Shown: positions 1 through 10,700 of the stretch, piece after piece | Position numbering within the stretch: the stretch's first letter is position 1 | How the letters are laid out: each line of letters starts with the position of its first letter | Assembly: GCF_014472415.1 (NCBI RefSeq) | Contig: NZ_JACSZV010000029.1 | Coordinates: 1-64,000 of the forward strand | Reading direction: 5' to 3' | Source of the DNA: Pseudomonas sp. N40(2020) | GTDB lineage: Bacteria > Pseudomonadota > Gammaproteobacteria > Pseudomonadales > Pseudomonadaceae | Length of the DNA stretch: 64,000 bases | Notes under the pieces: generated by a model | Told to the model about the DNA's origin: nothing | Seen by the model: the letters and a program-made list of their open reading frames with translations, nothing else | The model's database searches: none | Program-made: the position numbers and the translations under genes

Positions 1-107
1 TGTACATGCTTTTGGCGATGTGCGAGACGCTGGAGCAATACACGCCACAGGAGCTGGCGGGTTTCGCTAAAGAAGCCATCGGCTGGGTGGCCAGCCGAAG
101 ACTTTAG
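1..107 (+). CDS. C-terminal end of an unidentified protein (5' end outside window)
   Basis: An open frame (codons in phase with base 3) enters from the left edge and stops at TAG 105-107, giving about 34 residues that end in ...GWVASRRL. The tail is helical and mixed-charge, with a leucine-rich start (YMLLAMCETLEQYTP). Short Pseudomonas proteins of unknown function often look like this, but I do not recognise the family. It could also be chance read-through from the edge, since only the tail is visible. Confidence 0.4.
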   Translation, partial: YMLLAMCETLEQYTPQELAGFAKEAIGWVASRRL

Positions 108-500
108 AGATGTGTAGATACCAATGCAGCGATGGGGCCAGTCAGGGCAATAAATAATCCAGATTTTTTCCCAGGACTTCAGCATCACCCGACCGTTGAC
201 TCAACCATCCTCGGGTTCTCCTTTCTGTCATCTGCAACGACCCGTCAATGGCTCCAGCCCGATTCAGCCAAAGCCCTGATCCAGACGCTGCGCATATCCC
301 CCTGAACACCCGAGAAATCCCCCCGAAAATCACCGCGCACCTCCCGAGGTTTTTTCCTTTATCTGTCACCGGAAACTGCGAATTTCTCAGTGCGACTTAA
401 CCAAGGCCAGCGCTAGCGAGGGCCCGGTGAGTCCTCCCGGTTTCATGCAAGTTCCCTGAAAACCTGTGTTCAAACACCAACGTTGAAAAGGAGATTCTTC
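108..500. other. Intergenic region upstream of the DING-like gene
   Basis: I see no convincing gene in this 393-base stretch. A 75-codon minus-strand frame at 142-369 lacks a ribosome site and family features. Isolated CTGTCA words occur near 226 and 362, but neither has the 11-base direct spacing of a PhoB box. The promoter of the downstream gene presumably lies here; the clear element is the ribosome site AAAAGGAGA just before 501. Confidence 0.4.
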
Positions 501-1604
501 ATGTTCAAGCGCACTCTGATCGCAGCTTCCCTGACCGTCGCCGCTCTGGCCTCCGCTCAAGCCATGGCCGTTACCGGTGGTGGCGCTTCACTGCCTGCCG
601 CTCTGTACAAAGGCTCTGCCAACAGCATCCTGCCTGCCAACTTCAGCTACGCCGTGACCGGTAGCGGCGTCGGCAAAAGTGCTTTCCTGACCAACAACGC
701 TGCACAGTTCAGCACCACCGGCACTGTGCATTTCGCCGGTAGCGACTCGATCCTCAGCGCTTCGGAACTGAGCACCTACACCACCAACTTCGGTACTTCG
801 TACGGTCCGCTGATCCAGTTGCCATCGGTGGCCACGTCGGTTGCCATTCCTTACAAAAAAACCGGTCAGACCGCACTTAACCTGACCAGCGCTCAACTGT
901 GCGATGCGCTCTCGGGCACCGCGACCACTTGGGGCACTTTGCTGGGCACCGCCGACACCACGCCGATCCGTGTGGTTTACCGCAGCGTTTCCAGTGGCAC
1001 CACTGAAATCCTCAGCCGCCACCTGAATGCCGTCTGCCCAGGCAAATTCGCCGTCAACTCCACCTTCACCAACGCTCGTCTGCCAGCCGGTTCTGCACTG
1101 CCATCGACTTGGGTTGGCGTAGCCAACACCGCTGAAGTGGCGACTGCCGTGAACGCTGTAGACGGTTCCATCGGTTATGTCGGTCCGGACGGCGTGAATG
1201 CCACCAGCAATGCCGTGGTTGCCCGCATCAATGGCGTTCAGCCAACCAACGCCAACGTGACGCTGGCGCTGAGCACCGCAGCCCTGCCAACCACGCCTTC
1301 CAACCCTGCACAGTGGGCGCCAGTCGTGCCTAACCCGGCCAGCGGTTATCCAATCGTGGCTTACACCAACTTCATCTTCGGCCAGTGCTACAAGGACGCA
1401 GCCGTGGCCGCTGATGTCAAAGCCTTCCTGACCACTCACTACAGCAACCCGGGCAACAACGTTGCCACCGTCGCTCACAGCTTTACGCCGGTTCCAAACA
1501 ACTGGAAAACCGCTGTGACCGCCAACTTCATCACCAACACCTCGGGCAACAACCTGAACATCAACAACGCCAACGCCTGCAACGGCATTGGTCGTCCTCA
1601 GTAA
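501..1604 (+). CDS. DING/PstS-like secreted phosphate-binding protein
   Basis: Encodes 367 residues: a signal peptide (MFKRTLIAAS...AMA) then a mature protein starting near AVTGGGASLPAALY, which matches the DINGGGATLP start of DING proteins. Further family hallmarks are GSGVGKSAFL, SVATSVAIPYKK, YRSVSSGTTE, the SGYPIVAYTNFIFGQCY segment and the C-terminal NACNGIGRPQ. Known DING proteins bind phosphate; some Pseudomonas relatives are type II-secreted with alkaline phosphatase activity. I chose ATG 501 over TTG 483 because AAAAGGAGA sits 6-7 bases upstream. The gene stands alone, closed by a strong terminator. Whether it is a transporter component, phosphatase or adhesin cannot be read from sequence; family placement is firm. 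Confidence 0.85.
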   Translation: MFKRTLIAASLTVAALASAQAMAVTGGGASLPAALYKGSANSILPANFSYAVTGSGVGKSAFLTNNAAQFSTTGTVHFAGSDSILSASELSTYTTNFGTSYGPLIQLPSVATSVAIPYKKTGQTALNLTSAQLCDALSGTATTWGTLLGTADTTPIRVVYRSVSSGTTEILSRHLNAVCPGKFAVNSTFTNARLPAGSALPSTWVGVANTAEVATAVNAVDGSIGYVGPDGVNATSNAVVARINGVQPTNANVTLALSTAALPTTPSNPAQWAPVVPNPASGYPIVAYTNFIFGQCYKDAAVAADVKAFLTTHYSNPGNNVATVAHSFTPVPNNWKTAVTANFITNTSGNNLNINNANACNGIGRPQ

Positions 1605-1629
1605 GCCTCGTTTCAAGCGCAATAAAACG

Positions 1630-1659
1630 GCAGCAGCCTTCGGGCTGCTGCTTTTTTTT
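1630..1659 (+). terminator. Rho-independent terminator of the DING-like gene
   Basis: A 9-bp perfect stem GCAGCAGCC/GGCTGCTGC with a TTCG tetraloop is followed by eight T residues, starting 26 bases after the stop codon. It is a textbook intrinsic terminator and separates this gene from the giant exoprotein gene downstream. Confidence 0.95.
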
Positions 1660-1778
1660 GCCGATTTACACCTTGATCATGAAGTTTGTGTGACATCCGT
1701 TCGGTCGTGAGGCTCGCCAACCGCCTATGTCGTAACAGCAGGGCTGATCCGACCTGCCACCCAAAAGGACCTGTAGTG

Positions 1779-4700
1779 ATGCTTGCTCGCACCTCCCGTC
1801 GCAGTACCCGTATCCAGCCGATCAAACGTGGCGTGGGCGATCCCGCACAGTGGCTGCTCAAGCCATTGGCGCAAGCCGTCGCCTTGTGTCTGGTGGCGGG
1901 CAGTGCCGAAGCGGCGACGGCGTTCAGTTCCGGTTGGTTTGCCGCCAAGGGGGCGGCGCAGCAGGCGGCGGCATCGCGTCCGGGTGTGGGCGGTCTGCCG
2001 GGGATGACCCCGCCGCTGGCGCAGCAGCAACGGGCCAGCCAGCAGTTGCAGCGTTCTTTGCAGACACTCAATAACACCGTGGCGGCGATCGCCGCTCAGC
2101 AGGCGGCACAAGCCGCTGGGCGTGCCGCCGCGTTGGGCAGCGTGCAGGTCGTCCCGGATGGATTGGGCGAGGGCGGCCTGAAGGTCGATAACAGCCTGTC
2201 TCAGGGTTGGATGAACGCCAAAGGCCCGCAACAAACACAGGCGGACGGCAAGACCACGGTGAAGATCGAGCAGACCGCCGACAAGGCGATTCTCAACTGG
2301 GAAACCTTCAACGTCGGGCGCAATACCACGGTGGAATTTGCCCAGCAGTCCAACTGGGCGGTGCTCAACCGCGTCAACGATCCGGGCGCACGGCCCAGCC
2401 AGATTCAGGGGCAGATCAAAGCGGACGGCACGGTGATGCTGATCAACCGCAACGGCATCGTGTTTAGCGGCAGCAGTCAGGTCAATGTGCGCAATCTGGT
2501 GGCGGCAGCCGCGAACATGAGCGATGCACAGTTTCGCGATCGGGGTCTGTATTTCGACAGCACCGGCAGTCAGCCGACGTTTACCGACGCCGCTGGCAAT
2601 GTCCTGGTGGAGCGTGGCGCGTCGATACAAACGCATCAACCTGCGCTCTCGACCGACTCCGGTGGCTACACCTTGTTGCTTGGCCAGGAAGTGCACAACG
2701 ACGGTTCTATCAGCACGGCCAAAGGTCAGTCAGTGCTGGGCGCGGGCGACCGTTTCTACATCCGCAAGGGCTCGGGCACCGAAGGCAATGGTTATTCCAC
2801 CACTTTGGGCAGCGAAGTCATTCCCGGTTTCAAGGCTGACAGCACTGGCAAGGTCAGCAACACCGGTCTGATTCAGGCGTCTACCGGCGATATCACCCTG
2901 ACCGGCCGCGACGTTCGGCAGAACGGCGTGCTGTTGGCGAGCACCTCGGTCGCGACGCGCGGCACCGTGCATTTGCTCAATCCAGCCAGCGATGCTCAAG
3001 GCAGTGTGACGCTGGGTGAAGGCAGCGTCAGTGCGATCTTGCTCGACAGCAGCGATCTGACTGCCCTGGACAGTCAGCGCGAGGCGGCGTTGATCGGTGT
3101 GAACGCCAATAACCGGATTCGCAGCGACCAGTCGCGGATTGATATCGGCAGTGGCGGCACCGTCGAATTCAAAAGCGGCTCGATCACGCTCGCCACAGGC
3201 GGGCAGGTGGCGGTCGCCGCCGGACGACGTAGTCTGTTGCGAGAGGGGGCGGTGATCGACGTGTCCGGCGCGCTGGGCGTGAAAGTGGCCATGGACGCCA
3301 ACAACATCAAGATCAATGTACAGGGCAACGAGCAGCGTGATGCGCCGGTCAATCGCGAGAAGGGTGCGCTCAACAGTAACGATATCTGGGTCGATGTCCG
3401 CGAACTGGTGTTCGTGCCGGCCGGCACCAACGGTTACGCTACCGACCGCTGGTACACCGCCGGTGGCTTGTTGGAGGTCGGTGGATACCTTGGCACTCAG
3501 GGCCATGGCATCGGTGAATGGATGGCTCAGGGCGGCGAGGTGCGTTTTTCCGGGAATGACGTGATCAGCGAAAAAGGTTCGCTGATCAATGTGTCCGGCG
3601 GCACCCTTGATGTGCAAGGCGGCGAGATTCGCCAGAGTTGGCTGCGCGGTACGGACGGGCGGTTATACGAAGTGTCGCGTGCGCCGGGCGATATTCTCTA
3701 CAGCGGTCTTTACAAAGGTTACGAAAGTCACAGCGAGCGCTGGGGCCAGACTGAATATTTCTATAGTCCGCTGATCGCGCCGACACGTCGTCAGGAAGCC
3801 GGGTACACCGTGGGCCGTGACGCCGGACAGTTGGTGATCGCCACGAGCAACGCCGTGCTGGACGGCCAGTTGTTGGGTGAGGTGTTTCAGGGCGAACGGC
3901 AGAACCAGGCACCGCGCGCAGGCCTGGACGGTTATGCCCAGGCCCAGACCGCCCGGGCGCGGCGCGGGCAGTTGGTCATTGGCAGTTACGACGCCGCTTA
4001 TGTTGCCGCCAGTGCGGGCGTGCTCTATCAACTCAACCCGTTGCTCGATCAGGTGCAGGTGGGTGGCGAGCGTGCCAGCGCTGTGAGCGCAGGGCTGACA
4101 GACGCGGTTGCTGAAGAGCGTCAGGGCAAACTGTTTCTCGATGCCGGGCTGCTCAATGGTTTCCAGCTGGGGGCGCTGAAGATCTCGGCCAAAAACACGA
4201 TTGAAGTCAATGACGGCGTGACGGTGGATCACGGGGCAGACATCACCCTGTTCAGCCCTGACGTGCAGATCAATGCCGATCTGGTTGCGCAGGGCGGCAG
4301 CCTGCATCTGGGCAACGTTTTGAACCAGCTCGCCACGGATCGGCGTGATGACACCGCTCTCCAGGTGCCAGCAGGCCAGCAGGCTCGCGTCACGGTTGCG
4401 CAAGGTGTGCAGCTACAGACTCGCGGCCTGTGGAGCAACCTGTTGAGTAGCCCGGACGACGCTGCCAGCCTGGCCTACCTCAATGGCGGGACGGTGTCGA
4501 TCCGCAGCAGCGGCGACATTCAGTTGGCCGGCGGCAGTCTGGTCGATGTCACCTCGGGCGGCGCTGTCTTGGCCAACGGCAAGACACGGGGCGGCAAGGG
4601 CGGCGACGTGACCCTGGAAGCCAGCGCCAACAGTGCGCCCGGCCAGTCACGCATGGTGCTCGATGGCGATGTGCAGGGTTATGGCGTGAGTGGCGGCGGT

Positions 4701-7700
4701 ACGCTGACCGTGCAGGCCAACAAGGTCCTGATCGGGTCCTCCGGCAACGTTACCGATGAACAGACCTTGCGTCTGACTCCGGAGCTGTTCCGCACGGGGT
4801 TCAGCGCTTACAACATCATCGGTCTGAAGGGCCTGGAAGTGGCCGATCAAACTGCCGTCGATGTGCTGATGCCGGTCTATCGATTCGGCGAATCCGTCTC
4901 GACCCTTGCCTCCGGTACGTCGCCGCGCACGGCGCTTGAGCTGTGGACGCCTTCGCTGTTCCAGGAAAACCCGCTCAAGGGCGTATTGACGCAAAGGGCC
5001 GGCGCTTCTGTCGCCTTACAGGCAGGCGGGACGCTAGTGGGCTTGATTGATCCCGCCAACAGCCCGTTGTCGATTGGCGAGGGCGCACGTATCAGCGTCG
5101 ATCCCGGCCAGCGCATCAGCGTGCGCGGGGCCGGTCAGATCACGGTTGACGGGGAACTCAACGCCTGGGGCGGCGCCATCGATATCCGTCAACAGCAATT
5201 CGGTTCGATTGATGTGGCGACGTCCTTGCAGGAGGCCGATCCGACGGCACACAACCGTTCTATCTGGATCGGTGAACATGCCGTGCTCGACGTGGCCGGC
5301 CGGGCAGCGACTGCTGTTGATGCGCTGGGCCGCGTCTACGGCCAGGTCGGCAAGGGTGGCTCGATCATCCTCGGTGGCGAGATTGATGCGAAGAAGATCA
5401 CTGCGACCGCCGCCGACGCTTATGTCATCGTCCGTCAGGGTGCGCGCCTGGACGCATCCGGTACGCAAGCCGTCCTCGACAACGGCGGACAAGGTCCCGC
5501 TCGCGTAGCCACCGATGGCGGCCGGATCGCCCTGAGTTCCTACAATGGCCTGTTCATCGAGGGCAGCCTGCAGGCCAATGCCGGTGGTGCAGGGGCGGCG
5601 GGCGGGCGTCTGGAGATTGCTCTGGATACACCGGCGTACGGTGCTGCGAACTTGAGCAATGCGGTACGGGTGCCACGGGAACTGATCATCGGCCAAGGGC
5701 CGGCACAGGCACTGCCGCAGGCGCTGCAAGCGGGGCAAGCCTCGCCACTTTTGCGCTACGGACGTACGCGCTTGAGTGCTGATCAGTTGATGAGCGGCGG
5801 CTTCGATAGCGTGAGTCTGCTGAGCAATGGACTGATGACATTCGATGGCGATGTCGACCTGCACATGGGGCAGAGCCTGAGTCTGTTCGCCGGTTCCCTG
5901 TCCCTGGCCGAGTCGGCGAAAGACAGCGCCCGGATCAATCTCAGCGCACCTTATCTGCGCCTGTCAGGGCCGGGCACTTACCTGAGTTCGGACGCCAAGA
6001 TTCGTCCACGGGTCCTGAGCAACCCGACCGCGCACTTGTCCAGCGCGCAATTCAATGCCAGCGCGAACCTGCTGGACCTGGGCAACTCGCTTTCATTCGG
6101 TACCGAGGGGACCCTCGTGCAATCGGGCGCACCCGCGCTTGCGGTCAGCCGAAGTGGCTTTGGTCTGGTGACGCTCGACAGCCAGGGTGATATGCGATTC
6201 CTCGCGCCGACCGATGAACAGCAGCGAAGCCGTCTGTGGACTCCGGGTGACATGCAGTTGCGGGCTGCGCAAATCTACCCGGCCAGCGGGGTCTCGGCTG
6301 AAGTGCGAGTGGGCTATCAGAGTCAGGCCGGATCGGTGCCGGAGCATACGTTGCGTATCGGCAGCCAAGGGCCAGCGCCGACCACACTGCCTTATTCGGT
6401 GTTCGGCAGCCTGACACTCAGTGCAGGTCAGATCGAGCAGGGTGGCGTCATTCGTGCGCCTTTGGGGTTGATCTCCTTGGGTGACGACATCCTTGTCAAA
6501 ACCCGTGAGCTTCATCTGCTGCCGGGGAGCGTGACGTCTGTCAGCGCCGCCGGACTGGTCATGCCTTATGGTGGCACCACCGACGGCATCGACTATCAAT
6601 ACAACGGCAAGTCGGTGATTCTGAATGGCATCGCCGGTGCGGCCTCCGGGGTCATACTCGATGCGCAATACACCGATGTGCAGGCCGGAGCGCTGATCGA
6701 TCTTTCGGGTGGCGGCGATTTGCGCGGGGCCGGTTTTGTTTCCGGGCGAGGCGGCTCTACCGACGCGCGTTTCAATCCGCTGGTACGCAATGCCACCGAT
6801 GGCACCTTCAGTCTGCCGGGGCTGGCGAGCAACCCGGTGTATGCGATCGTCGCGGGTGACCAGAGCCGCTACGCGCCGATGCTGGCCGAGGCCGGTGCAG
6901 TCGATCCGCGTATCGGCCAGCAAATCACTCTCGGGGCGGGTATCGCAGGGCTGGCGCCAGGCACCTACACCTTGTTGCCATCGACCTTTGCCTTGTTACC
7001 CGGTGCCTTCCGGGTCGAAATCAATGGTCAGGCGATTGCCGGTCCCATGGGCAGTGCGTTGAAGTTGCGCAATGGTTCGTGGACCACGGCCGGGCAGATG
7101 TCGATTGCCAACACGGGTATTCGCGACAGCCTGCCCAGCCAGGTGACTGTGACGTCGGCCGATGTCCTGCGGCGCTATTCGCAGTACAACGAAACCGGGT
7201 TCACCCAATTTGTGCTCAACGATGCTGCGCGACGCGGTCTGCCGCGCGCCCGCACCCCGCTGGACGGCAACACGCTGCACCTGCGCATGGTCAGCGGTGG
7301 CGACCATGACTCGGCACTGGACTTCAACGGGCAAGTGCTGTTCAAGCCTGCCGACGGCGGGGTCATCGGCACTGCGGTTGTCCAGGGCGGTTATACCGGC
7401 GGTGAGTTCGAGATTCTCGGCGCCGGGCATACGCGAACGGCGGGGTTCGCCGGTGTATCGCTGTACGCCGACACCCTCAACGGGTTGAATGCCGGACGTC
7501 TGACCATCGGTGGCACCCCGACCGTGTATTACGGTTCGGAGGGCAGCTCGATCAAGGTGCTCAGCAATACCTCCGCCATCCGCCTGCGGGAGGGCGCGAT
7601 CCTGTCAGCGCCGGAAGTTGTTTTGAGCACCAACAGCGAGAGTGGCGGCATCACCATTGATGCGGGAGCGGGCATCAATACCTTGGGACGAGGTGCCGTC

Positions 7701-10700
7701 CCGTACGATGCGGCGGCCGGTTTCGTCTATGTACCGGAGCGTTCCAGTCTGCTGGTGGTCTCCAACGGTTGGACGCCGGTGCTTGCGCCTGCCGGGGGCG
7801 GAGGTGGCAGCATTCGTATCGGCAACTGTCCGACGGCTGAGTGCACCGCCCCGGCGTTGCTGTACTCCAACGGCAGCATCATCGCCGCCACCGACAAAGA
7901 CTTCGAACTGGGCGAGAGCGTGCGCTTCGGCACCCGCCAACTCGGACTGTCGGTTGGCGTGGTCAATGCCGGCAGTACGCAAGCACTGGCAGCGGCCAGC
8001 GGCCGTATGCCGGCGGGCCTGACGCTTAACCAGAACGTGCTGGATCGGCTGTTGCAGGGCGACACGCAATTTGGCGCACCGGCCCTGGAAACCCTGAATC
8101 TGGTGGCCCGCGATGCGTTCAACTTTTTCGGCAGCGTTACCCTCGACACACTCGACCCACAGACCGGCGAGAGCCGCTTGCAGAATCTGGTGCTGGGCAC
8201 CCCGGCCATTTACGGTTCGGGCGCGGCCAGTGACGTGGCGACGATCCGCACCCGGAATCTGATCTGGAACGGGGCGACTCAGGCTCCGGGAACGGTGGTC
8301 ACGGATGGCGCCGGTAACGGGCACGGCACGCTGGACATTCAAGCGCAGCGGATCGAACTGGGTTATGGCCCGAATCCGCAACCTAACGGGCTGGATCTCA
8401 ACAACCGCCTGACCCTGGGTTTTGCCAACGTCAACCTCAATGCCAGCGAGCGCATCACCGCCAACCACAAGGGCAGCCTGGCGGTGTACGAGTCCCAAGG
8501 GGCTTACGACGCGGTCACGGGTTTTAGCTACAGCGGCGGCAATCTCAATCTGCGCACGCCACTGTTGACCGGGGAAGCCGCCTCGGTCAGTGAACTCAAG
8601 GCCGGCAACCTCCTGACCCTGAGCGGCACCGCGACAACGGCCGCGGCGGATGCCCTCGGTGCGCAACTGAGTCTGACGGCACGCAGCGTCGTGCTCGACA
8701 GCCGCATCGTCCTGGCCAGCGGCAAACTGCTGGTCAATGCCGAGGATGATCTGATCCTTGGCGACGGCGCGCAGGTGGACATGGCGGGTCGGGTTCTGCC
8801 GTTCAACGATGTGAAGAAATACAGTTGGGGCGGCGATGTGTCGTTGCACAGCAACAACGGCAATATTCGTCAGTCGGCCGGTTCGCGAATCGATCTGTCG
8901 GCCGTCAATAATCAGGCCGGTCAATTGAGCGTTGTGGCCCTGGCCAGCGGCGCCGGACAGGTTGATCTGCAAGGGCAGATCGTCGGCACCAGCAGCGGCT
9001 ATTACGATGCCGGCGGCACGTGGGTACCGTACAAGGCCGGGGGTGTGGACATTCGTGCCCAGCGCCTGGACGGCGAGTTGAGCCCGGCCTTTGCCAGCCT
9101 CAACCAGCGCCTTAATTCGGGAGGGGTGACCGGCAGTCGCAGCTTTCAGTTCAAGCAGGGTGATCTGGTCATCGGTAACGAGCTCAAAGCAGGCGAGGTC
9201 AATGTCTCGGTGGACAGCGGTAGCCTGACCGTGGCCGGGCTGATCGATGCCAGTGGCGAGCGGGTCGGCAGCATTCGCCTGGCCGGCAAAAACGGTTTGA
9301 GCCTGACGGGCAACGCGGTGCTGGATGCCCATGGCCGCGTACTGCGTGTCGACAGCTACGGCAAGATCATCGACGCCCCGAACCGGGCCATGGTCGAACT
9401 CAATTCCGGTGATGGCGTGCTGACATTGGCGGCCGGCGCACGAATCGACCTGCGCCACGGCACCGATGCGCTGGCTGGAAACCTGGCGGGACAACGCGAT
9501 GGCTTGCCGCGGGGAACGCTGGAACTGAATGCACCACGCCTGGGTGGCAATGACATTGCCATCGATGCCAGCGGTGCCGTCAATATTCAAGGTGCCCGCT
9601 CTATCGGGCTGAACGCCGTGCGTCGCTACAGCGATGCCGCCGACGGCACCGACCCGGCGGCCAGCGGTCGTCCGTATCAAGTGATCGATCAGGCCTACCT
9701 GGACCGCATTCACACGGACAGCGACGGCTTTATCAATGCGGCGCTGAACAACAGTGATCTGCTGCAACGCAAACTGGCCGGCCTCAACAATGCGGCCTAT
9801 ACGGATGTGTTTCACTTGCGCCCGGGTGTCGAAATCGTCAGCAAAACCGCCGAGGGTGATCTGGTGGTGCAGGGCGACCTCGACTTGTCCGGCTACCGTT
9901 ATGCCAGCCTCAACCCGCACACTCGCCGCACCTCGGTGTATGGCAGCGGCGAAGCGGGCAGTCTGTTGATTCGTGCCGGCGGCAACCTCGATATCTACGG
10001 CAGCATCAACGACGGTTTCGCGCCGCCGCCGGAAACCGTGGACGACGCCGGCTGGAAACTGGTGCCGGGGATACAGCCGTTCGGTGGTGATCTCATCGTG
10101 CCGGGCGCCGGGGTCAGTCTTGCCCCTGGTACGCTTTTCCCGGTCGGCGCCACCTTGAACTACGACTTGCCGATTCAGGCCGCCACGCTGGCAGCGGGCA
10201 CGGTGTTACCCGCACAGGGCACGCTGGCCGCAGCCTATACGCTTCTGGCCGGAACCGTGCTGGCCGGTGATGTGCATGACGCGGCGGGCAATCTGCTGTA
10301 TGCCGCCGGCACGTTGCTCGACAGCGGTGTGACCCTGCCGGCCGGCAGTCGTTTGGGCGCGGGTATCCGCCTGAACAACGCCACCGCATTGCAGGCCCTG
10401 CTCTGGCCCAAAGGCGTGCCGCTGCCGGGCGCTGTCGATGCCGACAATAAAACGGTCGGTGTCATGCTGAGCACCACGCTGGAGCTGTTGCGTGGTTCGC
10501 TGATTCCCTCCATGACCGATGTGAAGCTGGCAGATGGCACTGTGTTCCTGGATCTGCGTCCCTCCAACGGCACACAACAAGGTCGCAACTGGGCCATCGC
10601 CAGCATGTTGCCGGCAGGCAGTGCGTCGTGGTCGATGCGCATGGTGGCAGGGGCTGATCTCACGGCGGCCGATAGCCGTTCCGTGAGGCCTCAGGCCAGC

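Noticed and set aside
226..370. PhoB boxes upstream of the DING-like gene
   Set aside because: CTGTCA words are present but not as 7-base direct repeats with 4-base spacing.
7605..9920. Minus-strand open frame of 771 codons inside the TpsA-like gene
   Set aside because: It is an antisense shadow of a GC-rich gene: composition is rich in Arg/His/Gln with no domain, and the plus strand has an intact protein over the same bases.
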